Assembly: GCA_035645555.1 (NCBI GenBank)
Contig: DASQMI010000057.1
Coordinates: 1 to 25,942, forward strand
Length of the DNA stretch: 25,942 nt
DNA from: Lysobacter_F sp035645555
GTDB lineage: Bacteria; Pseudomonadota; Gammaproteobacteria; Xanthomonadales; Xanthomonadaceae
Direction: 5' to 3'
Shown: piece after piece, positions 14,274 through 21,755 of the stretch
Position numbering within the stretch: position 1 is the stretch's first letter
How the letters are laid out: every line of letters begins with the position of its first letter
Notes under the pieces: generated by a model
Told to the model about the DNA's origin: nothing
Databases searched by the model: none
What the model saw: only the letters and a program-made list of their open reading frames with translations
Translations under genes and position numbers: made by a program

Positions 14274-17200
14274 CGCTGTCCGATCTCTCGATCCGGCGGC
14301 CGGTGGTCGCCACCGTGATGAGCCTGCTGCTGATCGTGCTCGGCATCATGGCGTTCACGCGGCTCACCCTGCGCGAGCTGCCGGCGATCGATCCGCCGGT
14401 GGTGTCGGTGGACGTTACCTATCCGGGCGCGTCCGCAGGCGTGGTCGAGACCCGCGTCACCCAGATCCTCGAGGACGCGCTCGCCGGCATCGAGGGCATC
14501 GAGACGATCGAATCGCGCAGCGTCAATGGACGCGCGTCGATCACCATCGAGTTCATTCCCAGTCGCGAGATCGAGGCGGCCGCCAACGACGTGCGGGATG
14601 CGGTCAGTCGCGTCGCCAGCCGGATGCCGGAGGAGGCGGACGCGCCGCAGGTGGAGAAGGTCGAGAGCGACGCCGAGGTGATCCTCTGGCTCAACATGAG
14701 CTCGACCGCGATGGACACGCTGCAGCTGTCCGACTACGCCGAGCGCTACGTGGTCGATCGGTTGTCCGCGATCGACGGCGTGGCGCAGGTGCGCATCGGC
14801 GGACAGCAGCGCTACGCGATGCGGGTGTGGCTGGACGGCGATGCGCTGGCCGCGCGCGGGCTCACCGTCGCCGACGTCGAGAACGTGCTGCGCGCGGAGA
14901 ACGTCGAGCTGCCGGCCGGGCGGCTGGAATCCGCCACCCGCGATTTCACCCTGCGCGTCAACCGCGGCTACCAGGCGCCCGCCGATTTCGCCCAGATGCC
15001 GATCAGCAAGGGCGAGGAAGGCTACGTGGTCAAGCTCGGCGACGTCGCCCGCGTCGAGCTCGCCTCCGCCGAGCGCCGCGCCTATTTCCGCAGCAACGGC
15101 GAACCCAACATCGGCCTCGGCATCGTCAAGACGTCCACCGCCAACAGCCTCGACGTCGCGCGCGCGGTACGCGCGGAAGCCGAGCGCATCCGCGGCACGC
15201 TGCCGAACGGCACCACCATCTTCGTCGCGTTCGACACCACCGTGTTCATCGAGAGCGCGGTCGAGCGCGTGTACGCCACGCTCGGCGAGGCGATCGTGCT
15301 GGTGCTGATCGTGATCTGGCTGTTCCTCGGCAGCTTCCGCGCCGCGTTGATCCCGGCGGTCACCGTGCCGGTGTGCCTGGTCGCGGCGTTCATTCCGCTG
15401 CTGCTGTTCGGCTTCTCGATCAACCTGCTGACCCTGCTGGCGCTGGTGCTGTGCATCGGCCTGGTGGTGGACGATGCGATCGTGGTCTTGGAGAACATCC
15501 AGCGCCGCGCCGACCTCGGGGAGCCGCCGCTGGTGGCCGCCGCGCGCGGCACCCGCCAGGTGGCGTTCGCGGTGATCGCCACCACCGCGGTGCTGGTGGC
15601 GGTGTTCCTGCCGGTCGGGTTCATGGAAGGCAACACCGGCCGGCTGTTCCGCGAGCTGGCGGTGGCGCTGGCCGGCGCGGTGGCGATCTCCGCGTTCGTC
15701 GCGCTGAGCCTCACGCCGATGATGTCGTCCAAGCTGGTGCGCCCGCATGCGCAGCAGAAGCACAACCGCGTCGCCGGCTGGGTCAACGCGAAGCTGGACG
15801 CGTTCACCGCGCGCTACCGCCGATGGCTGGATCGCGGCGTGGAGCGGCCGTGGCTGTTCGGCGCCATCATGCTCGGCACGCTCGCGGCGAGCGCGCTGCT
15901 GCTCAAGCTGGTGCCGAGCGAGCTCGCGCCGACCGAGGACCGCGGCGCGTTCTTCGTTTCGGTGGTCGGCCCGGAAGGCGCCGGCTTCGACTACACCGTC
16001 GGCCAGATCCAGCAGGTCGAAAAAATCCTTGCGAAGAGAATCGGCGAGGACGGGCCGGTGCAGCGCGCCAACACCCGCGTGCCAGGTGGCTTCGGCGCCA
16101 GCGAGGAGATGCACACCGGCCAGGCGATCGTGTTCCTGAAGGACTGGACCGAACGCGACGTCAGCACCGACGACGTGGTCACCTCGCTGCGCCGCGAGCT
16201 CGGTCAGCTGCCCGGCGTGCGCGCCAACCCGCAGGTGCGCAGCGGTCTGGTGCGCGGGCGCGGCCAGCCGCTGCAGATCGTGATCGGCGGGCCGGAATAC
16301 GCCGAGCTGGCGCAGTGGCGCGACCGTCTGCTCGCGCGGATGGAGGACAACCCGAACCTGTTCTCGGTCGACTCCGACTACAAGGAGACCCGTCCGCAGA
16401 TGCGGGTGGAGATCGACCGCCAGCGCGCCGCCGACCTCGGTATCCGCGTAGGCGACATCGGCCGTGCGCTCGAGACCCTGATGGGCTCGCGGCGGGTGAC
16501 CACGTTCGTGCAGAACGGCGAGGAGTACGACGTCATCCTGCAGGCCGACCGCGACAACCGGATGACTCCTGCCGACCTCGGCGCGATCCAGCTGCGCGCG
16601 CGCGGCGGCGAGCTGGTGCCGCTGTCGAACCTGGTCACCCTGCACGAGCTGGCCGAGGCCGGCAGCCTCAACCGCTTCAACCGGCTGCGCGCGATCACCA
16701 TCAGCGCCGGCCTCGCGCCCGGCTACAGCATGGGCGAGGCGATCGACTGGCTGCAGCAGGTGGTGCGCGAGGAGTTGCCGGAGCACGCGCAGATCGACTG
16801 GAAGAGCGAATCGCGCGAATACCAGCGCGCCGGCAGCACGGTGCTGCTGACGTTCACGCTGGCGCTGCTGATCGTCTACCTGGTGCTCGCCGCGCAGTTC
16901 GAGAGCTTCATCCACCCGTTCGTGATCATGCTGACCGTGCCGCTCGGCGTGCTCGGCGCGCTGATCGGCCTGGCGCTCACCGGGACCACGCTCAACCTGT
17001 TCAGCCAGATCGGCATCGTCATGCTGGTCGGCCTGGCGGCGAAGAACGGCATCCTGATCGTCGAATTCGCCAACCAGTTGCGCGACGAGGGCCGCAACAT
17101 CCACGAGGCGATCGTCGAAGCCTCGGCGGTGCGGCTGCGGCCGATCCTGATGACCTCGGTCGCCACCATCGCCGGCGCGGTGCCGCTGGTGCTCGCCGGC

Positions 17201-17395
17201 GGTCCGGGTTCGGCAAGCCGCGCGGCGATCGGCGTGGTGGTGATCTTCGGCGTGGCGTTCTCGACCTTGCTGTCGCTGTTCGTGGTGCCGGCGTTCTACG
17301 TGCTGCTGGCGCGCTTCACCCGTTCGCCGCAGGCGCTGGCGCACGAGCTGGAGCGGCTGGAGCAGACCACGCCGCAGGCCGGTGGCCATGCCTGA
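14270..17395 (+). CDS. RND (HAE-1) multidrug efflux permease
   Basis: This is the proton-driven inner-membrane pump of a tripartite efflux system. At 1041 residues it has the family's standard length. An N-terminal helix (about 10-29) is followed by a porter domain. Helix 4 carries the essential Asp pair at 401-402 in GLVVDDAIVVLENI, equivalent to D407/D408 of AcrB. The second half repeats the layout, with FASEDRG-like APTEDRGAFF and the helix 10-12 signature GLAAKNGILIVEFANQLRDEG. The latter is typical of HAE-1 drug pumps rather than heavy-metal pumps. It begins with ATG overlapping the adaptor stop, and its end overlaps the acetyltransferase gene. The substrate range cannot be read from sequence. 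Confidence 0.96.
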   Translation: MTLSDLSIRRPVVATVMSLLLIVLGIMAFTRLTLRELPAIDPPVVSVDVTYPGASAGVVETRVTQILEDALAGIEGIETIESRSVNGRASITIEFIPSREIEAAANDVRDAVSRVASRMPEEADAPQVEKVESDAEVILWLNMSSTAMDTLQLSDYAERYVVDRLSAIDGVAQVRIGGQQRYAMRVWLDGDALAARGLTVADVENVLRAENVELPAGRLESATRDFTLRVNRGYQAPADFAQMPISKGEEGYVVKLGDVARVELASAERRAYFRSNGEPNIGLGIVKTSTANSLDVARAVRAEAERIRGTLPNGTTIFVAFDTTVFIESAVERVYATLGEAIVLVLIVIWLFLGSFRAALIPAVTVPVCLVAAFIPLLLFGFSINLLTLLALVLCIGLVVDDAIVVLENIQRRADLGEPPLVAAARGTRQVAFAVIATTAVLVAVFLPVGFMEGNTGRLFRELAVALAGAVAISAFVALSLTPMMSSKLVRPHAQQKHNRVAGWVNAKLDAFTARYRRWLDRGVERPWLFGAIMLGTLAASALLLKLVPSELAPTEDRGAFFVSVVGPEGAGFDYTVGQIQQVEKILAKRIGEDGPVQRANTRVPGGFGASEEMHTGQAIVFLKDWTERDVSTDDVVTSLRRELGQLPGVRANPQVRSGLVRGRGQPLQIVIGGPEYAELAQWRDRLLARMEDNPNLFSVDSDYKETRPQMRVEIDRQRAADLGIRVGDIGRALETLMGSRRVTTFVQNGEEYDVILQADRDNRMTPADLGAIQLRARGGELVPLSNLVTLHELAEAGSLNRFNRLRAITISAGLAPGYSMGEAIDWLQQVVREELPEHAQIDWKSESREYQRAGSTVLLTFTLALLIVYLVLAAQFESFIHPFVIMLTVPLGVLGALIGLALTGTTLNLFSQIGIVMLVGLAAKNGILIVEFANQLRDEGRNIHEAIVEASAVRLRPILMTSVATIAGAVPLVLAGGPGSASRAAIGVVVIFGVAFSTLLSLFVVPAFYVLLARFTRSPQALAHELERLEQTTPQAGGHA

Positions 17396-17963
17396 GGCGC
17401 AGGCCCCGGCCCTGGCGGTGCCTGCGGTCGAGCTGGTCGTCGACGCGCGCACGCGGCTGCGCCCCTGGCGGGCGCAGGACCGCGACGCGCTGCTGCGCCA
17501 CGCCAACGACGAACAGGTGTCGCGCGGGCTGCGCGACCGCTTCCCGTATCCATACACCGCGCAGGACGCCGAGCGCTTCCTGGGCGGCCAGGTGCTGGAT
17601 CCCCGCGAGCCGGCATTCGCCATCGAGATCGACGGCGAAGCCAGCGGCGGCATCGGTGCGCACCCCGGCGCCGACGTCGAGCGCCACAGTGCCGAGATCG
17701 GCTACTGGCTCGGCCGCGCGCATTGGGGCCAGGGGCACATGAGCCGGGTGCTCGCAGTGTTCGCGCCGTGGGCGATGCGCACGCTGGCGCTGCATCGGCT
17801 GTGGGCCAAGGTGTACGCCAACAATCCGGCGTCGGCGCGCGTGCTCGAGAAGAATGGATTCGAGTTCGAGGGGCGGATGCGCTGCGCGATCGTCAAGCGC
17901 GGCGAGCTGCTCGATGCGCTCCTATATGCCCGCACGCGGAGATCGCTCGATGACGCACCGTGA
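17388..17963 (+). CDS. GNAT N-acetyltransferase, RimJ/RimL-like
   Basis: The 191-residue acetyltransferase would use acetyl-CoA on an amine. RTRLRPWRAQDRDALLRHAND (near 22-42) is the usual RimJ/RimL-type N-terminal strand and helix. EIGYWLGRAHWGQGHMSRVL contains the pyrophosphate-binding G-Q-G-H-M loop. LWAKVYANNPASARVLEKNGFEFEG is the conserved C-terminal strand-helix motif of this subfamily. The substrate could be a ribosomal protein N-terminus, an antibiotic or a small amine. The ATG at 17388 lies inside the pump gene (8-bp overlap), and a GTG at 17382 is an alternative start. Tight coupling to an efflux pump and an rRNA methyltransferase makes a protective role possible but unproven. Confidence 0.9.
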   Translation: MPEAQAPALAVPAVELVVDARTRLRPWRAQDRDALLRHANDEQVSRGLRDRFPYPYTAQDAERFLGGQVLDPREPAFAIEIDGEASGGIGAHPGADVERHSAEIGYWLGRAHWGQGHMSRVLAVFAPWAMRTLALHRLWAKVYANNPASARVLEKNGFEFEGRMRCAIVKRGELLDALLYARTRRSLDDAP

Positions 17964-18759
17964 GCCGCCCGGACCGTGGCAGCGCGCGCGCGGTCCGCGC
18001 ACGCCGTCGCCGGGCACCGTGCCCACGGCCTCGGCAGAGGTGCGCCTGTACGGCCTCAACGCGGTGCGCGCGGTGTTCGCACGCCGGCCGCAGGCGATCC
18101 GCAAGCTGTACCTCAGCGAGGCGCGCATTCCCGCGCTGCAGCCGCTGCTGAAGTGGTGCGTGGCGCAGCGCATCGGCTACCGCGTGGTCGAGGACGCGGA
18201 CCTGCAGAGGCTCGCCGCCAGCGCGCACCACGAGGGCGTGGTCGCCGACGTGCTGCGCGAGGAACCGCGGCCGCTGTCGACCTGGCTGCGCGATCTCGCG
18301 GCCGGCCCGCAGCTTGCGCTGTGGCTGGACGGCGTGGGCAACCCGCACAACTTCGGCGCAATCCTGCGTTCGGCCGCGCATTTCGGCGTGGCGGCGGTGC
18401 TGCTGCCGAAGCATTCCACTTTGGCGCTCTCGGGCGCCGCCGCGCGCGTGGCCGAAGGCGGCGCCGAAGCGGTGCCGCTGGTGCGGCTTGGCCGCAGCGA
18501 CAATGCAGTCGCGCAGCTGCGCGGCGCGGGTTTCGCGCTCGCCGCCACCGTGGTCGACGGCGGTGCGGACGTGTTCCGCGCGCGCCTGCCGGAGCGGCTG
18601 GTCTACGTGCTTGGCGCGGAAGGCGAGGGCATGGACCGCGACTTCGCGGCCGCCTGCGATCTGCGGCTGTCGATTCCCGGCAGCGGCGCGGTCGAAAGCC
18701 TCAACGTCGCCGCCGCCACCGCGGTGCTGCTGGCGCAGTGGGCCGCGCGCGCCGGCTGA
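17950..18759 (+). CDS. TrmH/SpoU family RNA 2'-O-methyltransferase
   Basis: This SPOUT enzyme is predicted to methylate a ribose 2'-OH in rRNA or tRNA with S-adenosylmethionine. Of its 269 residues, about 1-35 are a polar extension. Residues 36-115 form the L30e-like substrate-binding domain (RLYGLNAVRAVFARRP), and residues 120-269 form the knotted catalytic domain. The catalytic domain has motif 1, DGVGNPHNFGAILRSAAHFG, motif 2, VYVLGAEGEGM, and motif 3, LSIPGSGAVESLNVAAATAV, so all three SpoU motifs are intact. The ATG at 17950 overlaps the acetyltransferase gene by 14 bp. It is somewhat longer than RlmB. The modified nucleotide cannot be assigned, and relatives include both housekeeping and antibiotic-resistance methylases. 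Confidence 0.92.
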   Translation: MTHREPPGPWQRARGPRTPSPGTVPTASAEVRLYGLNAVRAVFARRPQAIRKLYLSEARIPALQPLLKWCVAQRIGYRVVEDADLQRLAASAHHEGVVADVLREEPRPLSTWLRDLAAGPQLALWLDGVGNPHNFGAILRSAAHFGVAAVLLPKHSTLALSGAAARVAEGGAEAVPLVRLGRSDNAVAQLRGAGFALAATVVDGGADVFRARLPERLVYVLGAEGEGMDRDFAAACDLRLSIPGSGAVESLNVAAATAVLLAQWAARAG

Positions 18760-18767
18760 GGCCGGCG
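18750..18767. terminator. GC hairpin at the end of the efflux operon
   Basis: CGCCGGC (18750-18756) and GCCGGCG (18761-18767) flank the stop-containing loop TGAG. There is no T tract, but this is the only structure in the 27-bp gap between the convergent methyltransferase and M28 genes. Confidence 0.35.
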
Positions 18768-18786
18768 GACGCGCGGCGTGCGAGGC

Positions 18787-20211
18787 TCAATGCCCGGCCG
18801 CGGCCGCGGCTGGCTTCGGCGCGCTGCCGAAGTCGCCCTCGGCGGACGCCGCGAGGTAGGCGAACACCGCGTAGGCGGCGACGTTCTGCGCCAGCGCCTT
18901 CGGGTCGATCTTGTCGAGCGTGTCGTCCGGCGTGTGGTGCAGGTCGAAGTAGTCGGTGCCGTCCTGCGCCAAGCGCGCCCACGCCAGGCCCTTCTCGGCG
19001 AACGGGCTGATGTCCGGACCCGGCCCGCCGGTGCCCGGCGCATATTCGATCCCGAGCGGCGCCAGCGCCTCGGCGATCCGCTTCTCGGCGGCCTTGGCGT
19101 ACTCGGGGGCCGACGTGGAGAACGCGTACACGCGGCCGGCGCCGAAATCGCTCTCGGCGGCGATCTGGTGGCGGGTGAGCGCCTTCTCGTGGGTCGCCGC
19201 GTACGCGCGGCCGCCGATGAGGCCCTGTTCCTCGTTGGCGAAAGCGACCACGCGGATGGTGCGCGCCGGGCGCTCGCGGCGGCTCAGGTCGCCGATCAGG
19301 CGTGCCGCCGCCATCGTGATGCCGACGCCGGACGCGTCGTCCACCGCGCCGGTGCCGAGATCCCACGAATCGAGGTGCGCGCCGATCAGCACCACCTCCT
19401 CGGGCTTGCTGCGGCCGCGGATCTCGCCGATCACGTTGTGCGAGGTGGCCTGTCCGGTCCAGCCGCAGTCGAGGCTCAGGCGCACGCGCACCGGCCCGCG
19501 CTGCAGCAGGCGCGCAAGCTGCTCGGCGTCGGGCGCGGCGAGCGCGGCCGACGGCACCGGCGTCAGCCCGTCGTCGTAACGGGTGATGCCGGTGTGCGGC
19601 ATGCGGTGCGAGTCGGTGCCGGCCGAGCGCATCAGGAAGCCGATCGCGCCCTTGCGGATCGCCGCCGACGGCCCGCGCGTGCGGATGCGCGAGCCGTGCG
19701 CGTAATCGCTGCCGTCGCGCGCACGGGTCATCGGATAGTCGACGAACGCGATCTTGCCGGCCAGCGAGCCTGCCGGCGCCGCCTCCAGCGCAGCGAAGTC
19801 GGCGAAGCGCACGATCTCCGCTTCCACCGTGCCGCCAGGGCTGCCGCCGAGCGCGGTGATCGCCAGCGGCTGCGCATGCGGTCCGAGCACCACTGCGCTC
19901 TCGCCGCGGCGTTCCCACTTCGGGAACGTCACCGGCTCCAGCCAGACCTTGTCGAAGCCCAGTTCGTGGAACTTCGCCTGCGCCCACGCCACCGCGCGCG
20001 CGTCGGCTTCGCTGCCGGCCAGGCGCGGACCGACCTCGGTGGTGAGCGATTCGACGATGCGGTACGCGAGGTCGCTGCCGAGCGCACGCTCGCGCAATTG
20101 CGCGGCGGTCGCCATCGCCGTATCCGGAATGCGCGTCTCGCGCGGGGCGGCCAGGGCGGTGCCGGAGAACACACATGCGGCCGTGACGGCCGCCCACAAC
20201 GCTGCGCGCAT
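18787..20211 (-). CDS. Exported M28-family zinc aminopeptidase/carboxypeptidase
   Basis: The 474-residue exported metallopeptidase has a signal peptide (1-22, ending GTALAA). A PA-like insert domain follows (about 120-240, including GKIAFVD), then the M28 catalytic domain. The dinuclear zinc ligands and catalytic residues are visible as His279 and Asp281 in GAHLDSWD, Asp291 in AVDDASG, Glu327 and Glu328 in ANEEQG, Asp355 in ESDFG and His426 in LHHTPDD. This set fits peptide-trimming aminopeptidases or plasma glutamate carboxypeptidase-like enzymes acting in the periplasm or outside. The frame continues upstream, but the ATG at 20211 has GGAG 7 nt before it and starts the signal peptide. The substrate is unknown. 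Confidence 0.94.
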   Translation of the reverse strand: MRAALWAAVTAACVFSGTALAAPRETRIPDTAMATAAQLRERALGSDLAYRIVESLTTEVGPRLAGSEADARAVAWAQAKFHELGFDKVWLEPVTFPKWERRGESAVVLGPHAQPLAITALGGSPGGTVEAEIVRFADFAALEAAPAGSLAGKIAFVDYPMTRARDGSDYAHGSRIRTRGPSAAIRKGAIGFLMRSAGTDSHRMPHTGITRYDDGLTPVPSAALAAPDAEQLARLLQRGPVRVRLSLDCGWTGQATSHNVIGEIRGRSKPEEVVLIGAHLDSWDLGTGAVDDASGVGITMAAARLIGDLSRRERPARTIRVVAFANEEQGLIGGRAYAATHEKALTRHQIAAESDFGAGRVYAFSTSAPEYAKAAEKRIAEALAPLGIEYAPGTGGPGPDISPFAEKGLAWARLAQDGTDYFDLHHTPDDTLDKIDPKALAQNVAAYAVFAYLAASAEGDFGSAPKPAAAAAGH

Positions 20212-20239
20212 CGCGGAGCTCCAGGGGACGAGGCCGGCG

Positions 20240-20284
20240 AGCTTAGCAACGCCGGCCGGCGCGCAGGCATGACGCAAGTCATGC
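20240..20284 (-). promoter_or_regulatory. Promoter-operator candidate of the M28 gene
   Basis: On the minus strand TGCTAAGCT (20248-20240) fits an extended -10. Upstream lies GCATGACGCAAGTCATGC (20267-20284), a perfect 7-bp inverted repeat with a 4-bp centre, at the -35 position. A second hairpin, GCCGGCG/CGCCGGC (20233-20239 with 20250-20256), spans the -10. Regulation by a dimeric factor is inferred. Confidence 0.4.
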
Positions 20285-20337
20285 GCGACATGCGGATTCT
20301 TTGTTGCAGCCGTGCGCGCGATTCGTCGCGCAGGCGC

Positions 20338-21045
20338 CTATGGGGCGAGGATGCGCCCGCGCAGCGCCGCCACGCCGTCCAGGTAGGCCTCGAAGCGGTC
20401 GCCGGGCAGCAGCGGGCCGACCCCGGCCGGCGTGCCCATGAACACCAGGTCGCCCGCGCGCAGCGCGAACAGCTTGGACAGCTCGTGCAGGATCTCGGGC
20501 ACCGACCAGATCAGGTCCGACAGCTGCCCGTGCTGGCGCGGCTGGCCGTTGACCTGCAGCGACAGGCTGCGCGATTCCAGCGCGTCCACCTGCGCGGCCG
20601 GCACGATCTCGCTGATCGGCGCGGAATGGTCGAACGCCTTGGCGGTGTCCCACGGCTGGCCCTTCGCCTTGGCCGCGGCCTGCAGGTCGCGGCGGGTCAG
20701 GTCGAGCCCGAGCGCGTAGCCGAACACCAGCGCCGGCGCGTCCGCGACCGCCAGCACGCCGGACGGCGCATCGCGGCCGATCGCCACCACCAGTTCGATT
20801 TCGTGGTGCAGGTCCTGCGTACCCGGTGGGTAGGGCACCGCGCCGTCGATCACCACCGCATCGGCCGGCTTGCAGAAGAACATCGGTCGGCCGCGCTCGG
20901 CTTCGGAGGCCGGAGCGCTCGCGCCCATCTCGCGCGCATGCTCGGCGAAGTTGCGACCGACGCAGTAGATGCGGTGGATCGGGAAGGTGCCGCCGCCCCG
21001 CACCGGAACCCGTGGGGTCGGCGCTGCCGGAAACACGTCGCCCAT
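20338..21045 (-). CDS. Fumarylacetoacetate hydrolase (FAH)-family protein
   Basis: The 235-residue enzyme belongs to the FAH superfamily, which hydrolyses or decarboxylates 2-oxo acids and acylpyruvates through a bound Mg or Mn. The metal site is HHEIELVVAIG (Glu residues near 82-84) and the Asp of GLDLTRRD. The flanking IYCVGRNFAEHAREMG, DTAKAFDHSAP and GDLVFMGTPAGVGPL segments are standard. The length and the DLTRRDLQAAAKAKGQPWDTAK stretch resemble fumarylpyruvate hydrolases, but no aromatic degradation genes are adjacent. It may instead be an oxaloacetate or acylpyruvase housekeeping member. The ATG at 21045 lies 1 bp after the stop of the small membrane gene, so translation is coupled. 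Confidence 0.92.
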   Translation of the reverse strand: MGDVFPAAPTPRVPVRGGGTFPIHRIYCVGRNFAEHAREMGASAPASEAERGRPMFFCKPADAVVIDGAVPYPPGTQDLHHEIELVVAIGRDAPSGVLAVADAPALVFGYALGLDLTRRDLQAAAKAKGQPWDTAKAFDHSAPISEIVPAAQVDALESRSLSLQVNGQPRQHGQLSDLIWSVPEILHELSKLFALRAGDLVFMGTPAGVGPLLPGDRFEAYLDGVAALRGRILAP

Positions 21046-21046
21046 G

Positions 21047-21325
21047 TCAGGAACGCCGGGTCAGCGTCGGCGTCGCGACCACCTGGTACTCGCCTTCGAC
21101 CACGCGGTCGCGCGCGCGCTCGTGGCGGCGGTGGCGCAGCAGCTTGTACGCCACGCCGGCGGCGATCATCACCGCACCGAGCACCACGCTGAACATCACC
21201 AGCAGCGCCAGCACGCCGACACCCACCACGCCGAGCGCGAAACGCAGCAGCGGATGACGCGGCTTGCGCGGCGTGAAGCCGGAGCGGAAGCGGAGGTTGT
21301 CGAAGCGGAACGCGTGGACGGCCAT
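21047..21325 (-). CDS. Small two-helix membrane protein, unknown function
   Basis: The frame was judged to start at the ATG at 21325, giving 92 residues. The N-terminal 25 residues are basic (FRSGFTPRKPRHP). They are followed by one long or two short hydrophobic helices, LLRFALGVVGVGVLALLVMF and SVVLGAVMIAAGVAYKLL. A basic RHRRHERARD region comes next, and then a VVEGEYQVV tail of a kind I have seen in small bacterial membrane proteins. No domain can be named. It precedes the FAH gene with a 1-bp gap and shares a 58-bp divergent intergenic region with the Rieske gene, so it may be co-regulated with both. Confidence 0.72.
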   Translation of the reverse strand: MAVHAFRFDNLRFRSGFTPRKPRHPLLRFALGVVGVGVLALLVMFSVVLGAVMIAAGVAYKLLRHRRHERARDRVVEGEYQVVATPTLTRRS

Positions 21326-21383
21326 CGGAACTCGGCGTGACACAATGCGGCAACGTGCCGGGTAGGCGAGTATCGGACCACGC

Positions 21384-21755
21384 ATGGCCGAGGGTGTGAG
21401 AAGTTCGTTAAACGAAGCCGCGCCGCTGCTGACGCTCGACCGTTTCGGCGACGACGGCTTCGCCGAAGTCGAGGCGGTGATCGAAGGCGACGCCGAATCG
21501 CTGCTGCTGTACCGCGAAGGCGAGCGTGTGCGTGCCTGGTTCAACGTCTGCCCGCACGCCGGACGCCGGCTCGACTGGGCGCCGGGCCGGTTCCTGCGCA
21601 GCAAGGACGGCCACCTGGTGTGCGCCGCGCATGGAGCGGCGTTCGAACTGCGGGACGGCGAGTGCGTCGCCGGACCGTGTCGCGGGCAGGCGCTGCGTGC
21701 GGTGGCGGTGGAGGTGCGCGACGGGGCCGTGTGGCTGGCGCGCGACGCCGGCTAG
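21384..21755 (+). CDS. Rieske-type [2Fe-2S] ferredoxin
   Basis: The 123-residue protein is a single Rieske domain. Cys56 and His58 in NVCPHAG and Cys80 and His83 in VCAAHGA are the four ligands of a Rieske cluster. The GAAFELRDGECVAGPC segment is the conserved strand that follows them. No signal peptide or oxygenase domain is attached, so it is probably a soluble electron carrier or a small cytosolic redox protein of unknown partner. No reductase gene is nearby. The stop codon overlaps that of the convergent SLC13-type gene within the shared sequence CTAG. The ATG at 21384 has no strong Shine-Dalgarno. Confidence 0.93.
   Translation: MAEGVRSSLNEAAPLLTLDRFGDDGFAEVEAVIEGDAESLLLYREGERVRAWFNVCPHAGRRLDWAPGRFLRSKDGHLVCAAHGAAFELRDGECVAGPCRGQALRAVAVEVRDGAVWLARDAG

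Noticed and set aside
14069..17742. Two frames of about 1190 codons overlapping the RND pump (minus strand 14069-17653, plus strand 14167-17742)
   Set aside because: Both are composition artefacts of a GC-rich gene. The pump frame has full-length family motifs, and the shadows have no recognisable domain.
20212..20277. 22-residue N-terminal extension of the M28 peptidase
   Set aside because: It would precede the signal peptide, and it overlaps the promoter-like elements. The ATG at 20211 has its own ribosome site.
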